From Rhabditophanes sp. KR3021 (taxonomy: Eukaryota > Nematoda > Chromadorea > Rhabditida > Alloionematidae), in assembly GCA_963281155.1 (NCBI GenBank), contig CAUJLY010000001.1, positions 7,502,001-7,566,000 of the forward strand: a stretch of DNA of 64,000 nucleotides, read 5' to 3'. Positions 36,211 to 46,097 of this stretch are shown here, in pieces; within the stretch, counting starts at the first letter, position 1; each line of letters begins with the position of its first letter. The position numbers and the translations under genes were made by a program. The notes under the pieces are model-generated. The model did no database searches and was not told where the DNA came from. It was given only the letters and a program-made list of their open reading frames with translations.

Positions 36211-36247
36211 ATTTATATACCTATTTATTGCGTGTCAAAATAAAATT

Positions 36248-37669
36248 TTATAGCTGATCATATCCATCATTAATATCAATTTTGTTTTTGCCATTATAAG
36301 GAACCATCTTCCTGAATATAGCAGTTGATGCAGCTATTATAATAAACATAAATATATAATAGCCCGTTCCTATAACATCCAGCAAAGGCAGCAGAACAAA
36401 AGTTGGTAATTCTACTAGGATAGTAGATGCTGCTATGATAATTATTCCTATTGAATCTTTCGTTTCTTCTGAACATAATTCATTGAGTAGGATGAATATT
36501 ACTTTGGGCTTTCCAAATCCTATTGCAAACTGGTCGCTAACTAAGGATGCTGTGAACAAAATGAAAGAAAATGTATCAAAACCTTCGAAATTGTTTTTGA
36601 CGGTATCAGCTAGTATTATTAACACCCATGATAAATTTGCAAAAAATAGAATCGTCATTGTAGCTTGACGCAAGCCTACTTTATTGAATAAAGTCGGGGC
36701 AAAAAAAGAAACACTCATTGAGAGTAATTTCGTAGCAGTTATAATATACGAAGCATCAATTGCTGAATTATTGAACTTTGTCATATAAATCTGAAAGAAA
36801 TTGCCCACAATTGCTGAAACGCCAAGAGCATTGATTATAACAATACACATAACAATGCAAATTATCTTCCTAAAATAAACACGAGACACTACTTCTTTAA
36901 TGCTTAATTTAATTATTAGTTCATTAACTTTCTTTTCTTCATCATATTCATCGAAGAAAGTAGCTGGGTTTATTTGGGCTCCATGATAAAACTCAATTGA
37001 CTTCTTAGCTCCTTTGACGTCATGCTTCATCAGATACAATTGTTTAGGATTTTCAGGCATTCGCCAAGCAAAAAATAAGTAAGTAAGACTAGTTACAATC
37101 ACACCCAAATAAATTCTCGTCCATTCATTTTCCTCTCCACCAATTAAATTTTGACTTAAAAGCAAAAATAAAATCGTCATAACGGTAGTACTTGAATTAG
37201 AATACAAAATCAAATTAGTCGATTGACCTTTAGTCCCGAATTCAGGCAAATATAATACCATTATGCTTACATAACAGTTTGAAACTCCACTTAATACATT
37301 AGCAACACATGACATCAACAAATTAGATGAAATTATACCGACATACATCAAGCAACAACTGACTAAACCGATGATATGGCGTAGTCTGACCCATAATGTC
37401 ATTGGCATGAATTTTGCAGACAAGGCATTGAAAGTTATAATTGATATGATGAAACCTGCTGTACTAAGCTGGAGATACAAAGAGAATAAAGTATCTAAGA
37501 AAGTTTGATTGGAAATTAAGAAGGTACTAGTTAGGATCGTTTCTACAAATGATTGAATTTTTTCGATGAAAGTTCCTTGAAGCAAAGAAACAATATTAGC
37601 CACATTTCCTAGGGTCGAATGAAATATAATAATTAATATTAATTTAAAGGGAATAGAAGATGTACCCAT
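36248..37669 (-). CDS. MFS transporter, sugar-porter-like, intronless
   Basis: A single exon of 473 residues with about twelve hydrophobic segments. After TM6 comes MPENPKQLYLMKHDVKGAKK, matching the P-E-S-P-R-x-L...A-x-x-S-L motif of the SLC2/sugar-porter branch. A large central loop (about 205-270) and a second six-helix bundle follow. The sugar-porter G-R-R/K motifs are weak or missing, so the family fit is loose and the substrate unknown. The gene lacks introns while most neighbours have several, which suggests retroposition or intron loss. The last codons (NDGYDQL) end at a TAG right beside the aminotransferase pseudogene on the other strand. Confidence 0.7.
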   Translation of the reverse strand: MGTSSIPFKLILIIIFHSTLGNVANIVSLLQGTFIEKIQSFVETILTSTFLISNQTFLDTLFSLYLQLSTAGFIISIITFNALSAKFMPMTLWVRLRHIIGLVSCCLMYVGIISSNLLMSCVANVLSGVSNCYVSIMVLYLPEFGTKGQSTNLILYSNSSTTVMTILFLLLSQNLIGGEENEWTRIYLGVIVTSLTYLFFAWRMPENPKQLYLMKHDVKGAKKSIEFYHGAQINPATFFDEYDEEKKVNELIIKLSIKEVVSRVYFRKIICIVMCIVIINALGVSAIVGNFFQIYMTKFNNSAIDASYIITATKLLSMSVSFFAPTLFNKVGLRQATMTILFFANLSWVLIILADTVKNNFEGFDTFSFILFTASLVSDQFAIGFGKPKVIFILLNELCSEETKDSIGIIIIAASTILVELPTFVLLPLLDVIGTGYYIFMFIIIAASTAIFRKMVPYNGKNKIDINDGYDQL

Positions 37670-37982
37670 GGTAAATTACTGAAGAATCTAACTCCATGAT
37701 TCCATCTTTATACGAGTAAAGATAATAAATTTACTAAACGAATAGATAAGGGGACTCTTTCTACTTTCTTTAACAAAGTTGGATGATCATTGTAAAGGGA
37801 GAATCAAGCAAAATAAAATGGGACACATATCAGATAGATTTTATTAAATCATCAAAGATCGAAAGTGCTTGTTATATGTAAAATATGACGGTATATATAG
37901 AGCATAAATATGAATAATACACATAATATGAATATAATAATATAGCAGCAATGACACACAATTATGCTGGCTTATTATCTTT

Positions 37983-39966
37983 TTACAAGTGAATGGTAGG
38001 ATCTTTGTTATTGATGCTCGAAAAGTCACTTAGAGCAGTTAGAATGTTTTCAGCTGCTGCTTCCTTGGCTGATTCATTGGTGATGCCGTAGCCTTTGCAG
38101 AGAACGGTGTCTTCGAGGTTAAGATTAATGAGGACAAAGAAGAGGGGGTCTTTGTTTTGAGTGTCTGGATACGCGGGAAATTCATTTATACTATATTTGA
38201 AGCGAAATTGGTGGGATAAATTGGAAAGGAAGTTTAAGGCACTTTCAAAACGTTCTTCTGGCAATGTATTGACGAATTGTTTTGCTTTTTCTTGGAGAAA
38301 ACGTCTATCTTCGAAATTTAGCATTCTACTACGACCTTTACCCTTTTTACGATAAGTTTTAGGTCCTTCATCTTTAAGAGTGCCTAATTCCACTTTTGGA
38401 TAGGCTTCATTATCCGGAGGAGCACATCCGTAAATAGTAGCATTAAATGAAACTGATTTCTTGGGCTTTTCTTCATTAAACTTGTCCTCCTGCTCCTCTT
38501 CAACAATTTGAATTTTAGATGCCTTCTCAGTTAAAGCATTAAAATCAAAATGATCAATTGTATTTTGATAAGCATCTGCCGTCTTTTTTAGTAAACTTTT
38601 TCCAGGTTGCTTCATCGGCTTGTAATAACCAATTTTATCTAATAAAGCTTCGGCTGCAGCTCGTTTAGCTAATTTCTTATTAGGCCCTTTTCCTTCACAC
38701 CTTAAATCAGTCCAAATGACTTCCACACAAAATTCCTTTCTCCTTGAAGTATTCTTTTCCTCTACTACATTAAAAACAGGGTCTGTTTCCTTTTTTAATT
38801 GAGCAATTTGAACTAGTCTACTTACAGGATTGATATGATGTCCATACTCAGGATCCATTTTTCTATCTTTAACTAATATTTTTTTCCTAATATCCTTATT
38901 TTGATTACAAATGTTTCTTTTAAAATTGGACAAATAATAAGTTGCCACAAACACTGGGTTATTCATATAACTTTTCAGTGCTTCTAACATCTTTTGACAA
39001 GCCATTGCCTTGGCAGTCTTCTTGGAATTGCCTTCACCTTCCGTAGTAAAAGAATGTTGGTCCGAAATAACACGACATTCAAAAACAAAACTCCTACTAT
39101 GAGGAGGTCCACTTTCACTTAATAAATTAAACTCAACGGCCATCTTCATTTTGACGGCATATTCATGAATTAATGAAATCACATTTTTTGTTATCACTGG
39201 CTCAACATTATTTTCATTATTACCCATCTTTTCAAAATACTTATTTCTTTCTATTAAGTTAAATGTTAAAAAATTTAAAGCTTTAAAGCTCGCCTTGATT
39301 TTGGCCTCTTTTACTGAAGAACCAGATGAGGAAAATATATTTGATCCGCCTAAGACTACGTGAACTAGAAGTTCTTTTAAAGAAGGCTTGATGTGAAGTT
39401 GTTGATTTGGACGTGGAATATAATAAAGTGGAGCATGTTGCTCAGACATATAAGTAGATTCATTGAATGGTGCTGTGTGGGGTAAGACTTCGTCAGGAAG
39501 GATAGTTTCTACACTCAAATTAAGGCACTTGCACACATTAACTAACAACTTGTAAGTATCTTGTTTTTCTTTAAATATTTTCTTAAGCACCGGTTTTAGA
39601 TAAGTAGTCTTTTGGTAGGCTATTTGAGCAGCATCTTGTTGAGCTTTTTTTATTGATGGCCCCGAACCAATATATTCCTCTTTTTGGCCAATTATTAATT
39701 TGACGGTAAATTGTTTTTTGTGTGGTGGACCGGATTCGTCCTCAAGAATATATTCATAATGAAGCTATATTAAATTAAATTATCAACGCTATTTATTTGT
39801 TACTTACATTATTAAAACGCATAACTTCCGATAATAGACTCATCGACCCCCTATCTTCGCCCTCTTTAGGCTCTCCGTAATTGTATAGTAATTTTTCAGG
39901 TTGATCTTGTAACGAAGCTGCATGTCCGCCACACCAATAATGAGGGTGTACTGAAACTGGATCCAT
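37983..39966 (-). CDS. stau-1: Staufen-like double-stranded RNA-binding protein
   Basis: Exons 39966-39808 and 39764-37983 are joined in phase 0 by a 43-nt intron, giving 646 residues. The domains are in Staufen order. dsRBD1 (about 42-110) has MSLLSEVMRFNN, then LEDESGPPHKKQFTVKL and the basic SIKKAQQDAA helix. A split or partial dsRBD2 lies at about 170-222. dsRBD3 (about 248-318) has SESGPPHSRSFVFECRV and GNSKKTAKAMA. dsRBD4 (about 363-435) has NPVSRLVQIAQ, SRRKEFCVEV and NKKLAKRAAAEA. A degenerate C-terminal dsRBD5 ends with SAKEAAAENILTALSD. Staufen binds structured mRNAs for localisation, translational control and decay. The KKxAK RNA-contact signature is present in domains 1, 3 and 4. 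Confidence 0.9.
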
Positions 39967-40676
39967 TTAAATAAATAAATCCTTCCTATTAAGCATCTAA
40001 TATAAATAATAAAAAGAATAATAAGCCACAACAATCGATATAATATCTACTTGGTCCAAGCGAAAAAGCAACTTATTTGAGTCTATAGTAATGTTCGTGT
40101 AGTGGATATAATCAAATTAGTAAGTAACTTCTTATTAATATGTCTTTGTTTTTAGTTATTAACAAATAATAATATACAATTTAATTAAACATACAAAGAG
40201 CTTCTTTTAACAAAAGCAATTTCTTTTTATTTGTTGTATCAAATGTATATTTGTTCGACACTTTATATATTCTATTTTAGAATTTAAGGTCAGACGCAAA
40301 CTCCAATCGCTACGAGACTATGAATCACGCGGATGACCTGACCAATTCGCGCAAATTCTAGATTCAATTAAATTTCAAGTAAAAAAGTGTCTTTAGGTTG
40401 ACTTCCTGATTAATTATGGTATGGCTCAATTATTTATCGCCATTATTATCTGATGCATTAAAATGATACAATGGAAACTAAGACCATATTGTTCTTTGGT
40501 CATAATCTGTGAAACTTTTTTACGATCCGAAAAGAAAGGAAAAATTAGGAGGTCATTATCGTCTTAGCTCCTAGATTACTCTATTTCTAAACCAATCGTC
40601 CAGATCAAGGAATAAGAAGATGAGTGGATAAGTAAAGTTTACTTCTGTAAATTCATTTTATTTACATTTAATAGAG
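39967..40676. other. divergent promoter region, possible structured RNA
   Basis: Between Staufen (-) and the ground-like gene (+). It contains a GC-richer 83-nt segment able to fold into a hairpin (40278-40360, listed separately). Confidence 0.45.
40278..40360. ncRNA. candidate structured non-coding RNA
   Basis: The ends pair perfectly over 8 bp (TAGAATTT with AAATTCTA), and inside them GGTCAG (40288) pairs with CTGACC (40338). The enclosed stretch is GC-rich against very AT-rich flanks, and a TTTATATATT element lies just upstream at 40262. No tRNA, spliced leader or snRNA consensus was recognised, and the coding strand cannot be decided. The call rests on predicted pairing and local composition only. 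Confidence 0.3.
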
Positions 40677-41743
40677 ATGTGTGTGGTGAGTATATTTTTG
40701 ATTTTACTCATAAATATTGCACCCGTCAGGTTATTTTTCTTTCCTACGATGCCTGGTAGCTGCAATTGTCCTCAGCAACCTCCGATGGCTACTCCTTGTT
40801 TTCAGGCTTCATGTTCACAACAAGAGCCATGTCTAAATAGTCTCTGCTCACAACAAGATCCATGTCAGCAAAATCCCTGTTCACAACAAGATCCATGTCA
40901 GAAAAATCCCTGCTCACAACAAAATCCATGTCAGCAAAGTCCCTGTTCACAACAAAATCCATGCAATAATTCACCTTGTCAAAATACACCTGTATTCCAA
41001 GCTCAACAATCTTTTCCTGCACAAGCTATCTTTCAAGCAGCTCCATCATCCTACAATATTCAACCTCAATACCAGCAAACTCAATTCCAGCAACCTTGCT
41101 CAAGTAATTTGGTAGATTCGCCTAATCAAGCTACTCAAGTTATTTTGCCAGAAATATTAACTCCGCCACCAGTCCTATTAAGACCAAGTATGCCTTCGTA
41201 TGTTGGCCCTTCTAAAGATTATGAGGATGAAAGTTGTAAGTTAAAGATTATTTAAAATTTATCCATACATTTTTAGACAAGAACCACGTTAATTTGAATG
41301 AGATCAAAGCTGATAATAATGCTTACAATAACCAAGCTCCTACAGCTTATGCTCCTCCAAATGCAGTACTTATTGAACCAGCGTATCAAACACAAATGGC
41401 TCCCGAATCCACGGAACAATACAAAGACGTGGCTTTAGACAAAGTGTTCGGCAAAAGAGAAATGCTACTCGAATCCATAAAAAACAAAAAAACACACTCC
41501 ATCGCCGACACAAACAACTTCCAATCCCTATGTAACGATCCCAAATTAGCGAAACTAATGGCTCAAAACATCGTCACAGACATAACAGTCTCCAAACTAT
41601 TAATATCAGACGCCCTTACCCTAACTTACAACAACACCAAATTCGACATCATTTGTGCAATAGGAGATTTCAGTTATAGCATCCTAGCTAGACAATATTG
41701 CGAAGCCACTCGAGACAAAGTAACATGTTTTGCTTTTATTTAA
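40677..41743 (+). CDS. ground-like domain secreted protein with Cys-Gln-Pro repeats
   Basis: Exons 40677-41235 and 41277-41743 are joined by a 41-nt GTAAGT...TTTTAG intron, giving 341 residues. The N-terminal hydrophobic segment (VVSIFLILLINIAPVRLFFF) serves as signal peptide. Next come about five copies of an 11-residue unit (PCSQQDPCQQN), then a Pro/Gln/Ala-rich linker. The last 70 residues match the nematode ground-like domain of the hedgehog-related grl group: SLCNDPKLAKLMAQNIV...KLLISDA...FDIICAIGDFSYSILARQYC...TCFAFI, with the conserved first Cys, I-C, Y-C and final C-x-A-F. Such proteins are secreted by epidermal and interfacial cells. I am fairly sure of the domain, not of the specific grl gene. 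Confidence 0.85.
40845..40980 (+). repeat. 33-nt in-frame tandem repeat
   Basis: About four to five copies encoding C-S-Q-Q-x-P-C-Q-x-x-P. The copies differ at a few bases, for example CACAACAAGATCCATGTCAG against CACAACAAAATCCATGTCAG. Confidence 0.9.
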
Positions 41744-41882
41744 TTTCTAATAAACTTTATAATTTATTGTCTAGACTCTTTGAATAATTACTTTTGACAA
41801 ATTCAAAACAAGTAAACTAGTTGAAATTACAAACAATTTATTTGGAACAAGATATAGAAATAATAGGTTCATATAAACTAAA

Positions 41883-42188
41883 TTAGTCGGCGGAAACATT
41901 GCTATCGAGTAGATTGGAGTTGAAACATGCGCAAAGTTCGCAATTGGGTTTGTGATTACATCTATCTATGGAATTGTTTAGGACACAGCACTTTTTTTGA
42001 TTCGCATTAGAAACTTTTTCTTCTTTTAAATTTTTGTGTATCTGAAGGTCAGCAAAAGACTTTTTAGTCTCAAAAGTCAATGAGGGAATAACAGTTTCTT
42101 TTGTTTCGGGCAAAACTTCAGCATTAGACAACTTCCTAATATACTGAGCCATATCTAAATTACAATTAACTGGCGAAGATCCACTCAT
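41883..42188 (-). CDS. small Cys-cluster protein of the 42-51 kb array
   Basis: An intronless frame of 101 residues with ATG at 42188. A TATA-like element (TAGTATATAAC) lies about 50 nt upstream. There is no signal peptide, so it is probably cytosolic or nuclear. The first 60 residues are polar and Lys/Glu-rich. The C-terminal 35 contain seven Cys in the pattern CC-x8-C-x6-C-x2-C-x-C, plus a His, which could bind a metal. Related but not identical Cys clusters occur in the array genes at 44276 and 45607. No known family is recognised. Confidence 0.55.
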   Translation of the reverse strand: MSGSSPVNCNLDMAQYIRKLSNAEVLPETKETVIPSLTFETKKSFADLQIHKNLKEEKVSNANQKKCCVLNNSIDRCNHKPNCELCACFNSNLLDSNVSAD

Positions 42189-42401
42189 TATAATAATTTT
42201 GTAATAGATGAATACCGACTTTAGATCTACCTTGTTATATACTAATATGATGAATAAAAATAGATTGTTACCCCGTGGCTTTGCCTGTTTACAATAATAT
42301 TAACGAATAAAATCAATGATGTACTATTGTTTTTAATGGACATACTATCACTTTTTAACGGAATTTTTATTGCAGAATAAACAAGTTTAAGACATCACAA
42401 A

Positions 42402-42635
42402 TTATGGAACAAAATGTTTGGATATTTTACGTATTTTGGTTTCGACCCAAGATGTTTTTCGCTGATTTTGGGGGAAGTGAGGTGTTTCCTTTTCGGAGTA
42501 AGATTGATCGTTCCATGAGGATTTTCGGTGATTGTCAGCAAAGACATTAGTGTTGTTTAGATCTTGGTGTTCTTTTTTATCATCTTCGTGATGATTAACG
42601 GCTCGGTATAATTGACAGGCAAAATATGAAGACAT
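42402..42635 (-). CDS. small polar protein of the array
   Basis: An intronless frame of 77 residues with ATG at 42635 and a TATTTAAGG element about 65 nt upstream. It is rich in His, Asp, Lys, Ser and Asn, and contains two similar stretches (NHRKSSWNDQ and NQRKTSWVET) that look like an internal repeat with a consensus R-K-S/T-S-W. Both could be basophilic-kinase sites. No family is recognised. Confidence 0.45.
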   Translation of the reverse strand: MSSYFACQLYRAVNHHEDDKKEHQDLNNTNVFADNHRKSSWNDQSYSEKETPHFPQNQRKTSWVETKIRKISKHFVP

Positions 42636-42848
42636 GAATAAAGTAAAGAATTAGTTTTACTCGTTAATTCTGTTCCTTAAATAAGCTTTCTTACCTAATT
42701 CAAGGCGTGATATTCAGTCATCTGCAAAACAATATTATTTATGCAAAATAAATCTAATAAGCAAATAAGTTTACGGGGGGGTCAATTTATTTTCATCAAA
42801 TATAATTACAAAATGAAAGACACTATTATGTTATTGTCAAAAAGTTAA

Positions 42849-43241
42849 TTAAAATTGACCCCAGTCAAAGACGATAGGATTCATTCTTTTAGTTGTTGTT
42901 TCGTTTTTAGAAGTAGAAGGTTTAGTGTGAACAAAACAATTGTTATGCTTTTTGTATTTTAGGTGATTAGTTTGGGCATAATCAGGGATTAGAGCTTCAT
43001 GACTTGAGGGATCATGATTATGGACGAGATGATTTAGCTTCTTTCCACAAATCCTGATTTTTTCCTTGGCCCGAATAGCTAATCTTTCAAGCAAAGTTTC
43101 TTCTACGGCTTCATCTATTTCTTTGGATTTATCCAGTCTGCGGTACACTTTGTCCTGGTACCTTTTTTCATTAGCTTTTCTTTCGTGTTCTTGGATGTGA
43201 AGAATCATCATCTCATGTGCAACAAAATCCATCATAGGCAT
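42849..43241 (-). CDS. small helical basic protein of the array
   Basis: An intronless frame of 130 residues with ATG at 43241. Residues 1-75 are Met/Glu/Lys/Arg-rich and predicted helical (HEMMILHIQEHERKANEKRY, then VEETLLERLAIRAKEKI), probably a coiled coil. Residues 76-130 are His/Asn/Thr-rich and disordered. TATAAAAGGAC lies about 70 nt upstream, with a C-rich box beyond it, as at other array genes. No signal peptide and no family recognised. Confidence 0.5.
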   Translation of the reverse strand: MPMMDFVAHEMMILHIQEHERKANEKRYQDKVYRRLDKSKEIDEAVEETLLERLAIRAKEKIRICGKKLNHLVHNHDPSSHEALIPDYAQTNHLKYKKHNNCFVHTKPSTSKNETTTKRMNPIVFDWGQF

Positions 43242-43308
43242 TTAGTTTTTTGTTAATATTATTATGTAACTCAAAGCAAACTTGATATCTAATTTTCTCA
43301 TAACCAGT

Positions 43309-43342
43309 CCTTTTATACTGATTTCAAAACCAAAAAAGGGAG
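43309..43342 (-). promoter_or_regulatory. TATA box with upstream C-rich box
   Basis: On the minus strand, CTCCC (43337-43342) is followed after about 19 nt by AGTATAAAAGG (43309-43319), 70 nt before the ATG at 43241. Confidence 0.45.
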
Positions 43343-43746
43343 TTGCATATTGTTGACTCACATGGTATGTGTCAATAATATTATTAAAGTTTGGAAGACT
43401 TTGCATATATTTAATAGCCTGATTATTTATGAAGTTTCAATAACTAACCAAAAATTGAGTTTTTTAACTCGTTCAAAGTTGATCTTTGTTTTAGTTGGTC
43501 AATTTTGTCGAAAGACAATGAATAACAATAAGCAGTTATATTTCAAAAATAAACGCCATTTTAATTTCTAGACAACATGTATATTTTTTATTCTTTCGTA
43601 TATATTTAAATAATTATATCAAACTAAATTATTAAAAAACGTAAATATTATTATACAAAATATACAATAGCATGGTAAGATACTTAAAACGAGGTTTTAA
43701 AGTTCGAAAAGATTTATTTATTTTGCATCGTTATTTTTGTAATGTT

Positions 43747-43986
43747 TTATTGCAGAACAGATTTAATTAAAGGGTTTTGAAATGTGTTTTGGTGTCGTTT
43801 GGATTTGATTTGGAGTGATTGTTGTTTTTTTAAATTATCCATTGCTTTTTTCACTCTTTCGTCAAAGAACGATCGGTCTTGTGGTTTGAAAAGTTTATTT
43901 TCATAGTTTGTAATTGTTTTAGGAGTTTTCCTAGTAGGTAGAAAGCCACTAGCATTCATAATTTTATAATATTTTTCCATTTCCAT
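43747..43986 (-). CDS. small basic protein of the array (N-terminal motif family)
   Basis: An intronless frame of 79 residues with ATG at 43986, TATATAA about 55 nt upstream and a C-rich box beyond. The N terminus MEMEKYYKIMNASGFLPTR matches MEIDAYRDFMNFAGYPPNN of the array gene at 45080 (M-E-h-x-x-Y-x-x-x-M-N-x-x-G-x-x-P), so the two are paralogues. The rest is Lys/Gln/Asn-rich with a helical middle (FFDERVKKAMDNLKKQQ). Function unknown. Confidence 0.5.
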   Translation of the reverse strand: MEMEKYYKIMNASGFLPTRKTPKTITNYENKLFKPQDRSFFDERVKKAMDNLKKQQSLQIKSKRHQNTFQNPLIKSVLQ

Positions 43987-44040
43987 CGTTGAAATAATGG
44001 TTCAACACATAGAATGTTATCTAAGAGCAAAACTTTAACA

Positions 44041-44070
44041 CTTATATAATAAAATGTACCAGGAGGGGAC
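44041..44070 (-). promoter_or_regulatory. TATA box with upstream C-rich box
   Basis: Minus strand: GTCCCCTCCT (44061-44070), then about 11 nt, then ATTATATAAG (44041-44050), about 55 nt before the ATG at 43986. Confidence 0.5.
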
Positions 44071-44275
44071 TCTTAGACAAACAAGTACTTGTTGTGATCT
44101 TTAATACTTGTTTATTCAAAAATGCCCTGATAGACAATATGTTTACAAACAAAATTCAATTTCATCATCAAAAATAATATAAAACTTAGTCATCAACAAC
44201 AAAAATATTTAAGTTTATGAATGACTACGTTTATTTAAAGAACACAGAGTCAAAGAACAAGTAATTATCTATATT

Positions 44276-44530
44276 TTAATGAGTTATGTCAATAGATTTC
44301 TTGATGTCATGAGCCACGTGCTTGGCACTAATTAGTTTATCCCATGTCTCGTCAGGTCTTTTTTTGTCTGTGGTTTCAATGAGGTCAGGTGAGGTGAAAG
44401 GTAGTTTGTGATGGTTAGAGTTCAGGTTGGCACTTCCTTTTTGGGAATGTTCCTCGCAATAATCACAAAGAACTTCGCCAGTCACGCAATCACCATCTTT
44501 GTTTTTACAGCAACAACTAGATTTATCCAT
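44276..44530 (-). CDS. small Cys-cluster protein of the array
   Basis: An intronless frame of 84 residues. The ATG at 44530 is preferred; an upstream in-frame TTG has no support. A dense Cys cluster starts at once (SSCCCKNKDGDCVTGEVLCD, then YCEEHS), giving CCC-x6-C-x6-C-x2-C, and a polar linker leads to a short C-terminal helix (LISAKHVAHDIKKSIDITH). It resembles the array proteins at 41883 and 45607 in Cys density and lack of a signal peptide, suggesting a small intracellular metal-binding protein. No homologue is recognised. Confidence 0.5.
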   Translation of the reverse strand: MDKSSCCCKNKDGDCVTGEVLCDYCEEHSQKGSANLNSNHHKLPFTSPDLIETTDKKRPDETWDKLISAKHVAHDIKKSIDITH

Positions 44531-44749
44531 TCTTAGCAAGAAATCAAAAGAAAATAATAAGTCACCGCCACTTGCCAACTTACATAGCTTCTTTTGCACC
44601 TATTATGTTTATCAACACTTTTTCAATCTTTAATCCGTACAACCAAAAAAACCACTCTGGAGATGTCCATAGCACTTTAAAAAAACAAAAAACATATTTA
44701 ACTTTTTATAATAATTTATTTCAAAACATCAAATATACAATATATGTTA

Positions 44750-45080
44750 TCAAAGATCCAAACAATTGAGAAACAGAATCATCCTTGTATAGAATTGGTG
44801 ATCATACTCTAGAATAAATAACAATTAATTTGAATACAATAAATCACCTACCTAAAGACAACTCTTTTTCATGTAATGAATCGGAAGTAATTATATTTTG
44901 ACAATTAAGTTGGTTTGAATTTAAGTTTTGTGGATGGGGTTGGCGAGGCACGTCTTTTTCACATAGTTCCTTGTTATTGCATTTGTGAGTAGTACCAAAT
45001 AGAGCATTAAATAGCCTGGTTGGATTGTTTGGTGGGTAACCGGCGAAATTCATAAAATCGCGGTAGGCATCAATTTCCAT
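44750..45080 (-). CDS. small protein of the array (N-terminal motif family), two exons
   Basis: Exons 45080-44852 and 44808-44750 are joined in frame by a 43-nt GTAGGT...TTCTAG intron, giving 95 residues. It is the only array gene of this kind with a visible coding intron. MEIDAYRDFMNFAGYPPNN matches the start of the gene at 43986. The middle is Asn/Pro/Gln-rich with two Cys (THKCNNKELCEKD). The last exon adds YDHQFYTRMILFLNC, a short hydrophobic end. A TATATAAG element and a C-rich box lie about 73-100 nt upstream. Function unknown. Confidence 0.5.
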
Positions 45081-45152
45081 AATAGGTATTAATCGAACAA
45101 ATTATATATTATCACGAGTAATGGTTGGGTTGATGATTCTCCAACATTCCAG

Positions 45153-45182
45153 CTTATATAGCCCCGTTAGAAACATAGGTGG
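45153..45182 (-). promoter_or_regulatory. TATA box with upstream C-rich box
   Basis: Minus strand: CCACC (45177-45182), about 16 nt, then GGCTATATAAG (45153-45163), about 73 nt before the ATG at 45080. Confidence 0.5.
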
Positions 45183-45606
45183 AACAATTGAAAAGATTAT
45201 TTAAAAAGAAAGAATAGTACACAATACACATATTTATCCAATTTGTACTATATTTATGGCAACAACCTATTAAATAGTCAACATTTGCAACCATTTCATA
45301 ATATTAAATAAGATTTTTGATTTTTATCAAGAAACATTATTTATCATGCTCTGAGTATTTCTTAATGAAAAGGAAATTAATACACGATAACATCTCTTTC
45401 TTATACTTTAATCTCTTCAATTAAGTGGAAACAAAAACAAATTTAATTAGTTTTTTTTATTATTATTATTTAAGTTATAAAATATTATAATACAGCGTAA
45501 ATACAATCAAAAAAAACCGTAATTAATAAATACATTCAACTGGAATGAAAGCAACTGATGTGATTTTTGTTTTCTTTTCTATGTACAGGGCAAAAATTTC
45601 AAAATA

Positions 45607-45987
45607 TTAATGTGCTGCGTTTGTTCTTGGACTCATGGAATGGTTTTTGATTGAGGATTCGGAGTCTTTGAGATGGTCTGAGGAGCAGGTAGTAGTTTCA
45701 GGGAGTTCGGGGCACATGGATTTGTACAATTCATCCATGTTGATGATTCTTTTTACTCTGTATAGACGATATAATGATTGTCCTTTGGTAGAAACATCAG
45801 CTCCTCTTTGATTCCCCCCATTTGAACGGAATAGTTTGCAGGATTGGCAGACGCAGTCGGGGCACATACATGAATCAGCTGGATGACCACATCCTTTACA
45901 GTCAAAGTAGTCGGAAGCAGTAACATCTTCCTCATGATCCTCAAGATAATCGTATGAGTCAGAAAAGATGTCGAATTTGAAAGCCAT
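45607..45987 (-). CDS. small Cys-cluster protein of the array
   Basis: An intronless frame of 126 residues. The ATG at 45987 is the first after an in-frame Ser/Thr-rich leader that has only a TTG start. The acidic N terminus (FSDSYDYLEDHEEDVTASDY) is followed by DCKGCGHPADSCMCPDCVCQ and SCK, eight Cys in C-x2-C and C-x-C spacing, looking like a small zinc-binding element. The C-terminal half is polar with basic and Ser-rich stretches. Related by Cys density to the genes at 41883 and 44276. No family recognised. Confidence 0.55.
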   Translation of the reverse strand: MAFKFDIFSDSYDYLEDHEEDVTASDYFDCKGCGHPADSCMCPDCVCQSCKLFRSNGGNQRGADVSTKGQSLYRLYRVKRIINMDELYKSMCPELPETTTCSSDHLKDSESSIKNHSMSPRTNAAH

Positions 45988-46097
45988 TTTATTAGTAGTA
46001 GTATTAGTAGTTGTACTGGTAGAGGTAAATAAGGTTTTAGTTTTATTCGAAAAAGTGTTAATTTTGAGAATGTTAACAATATCCAATTTAACCAGCC

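Noticed and set aside
40278..40360. tRNA or snoRNA call for the hairpin
   Set aside because: There is no B-box (GGTTCGAATCC) and no convincing C/D box pair or H/ACA layout. Kept only as an unclassified candidate.
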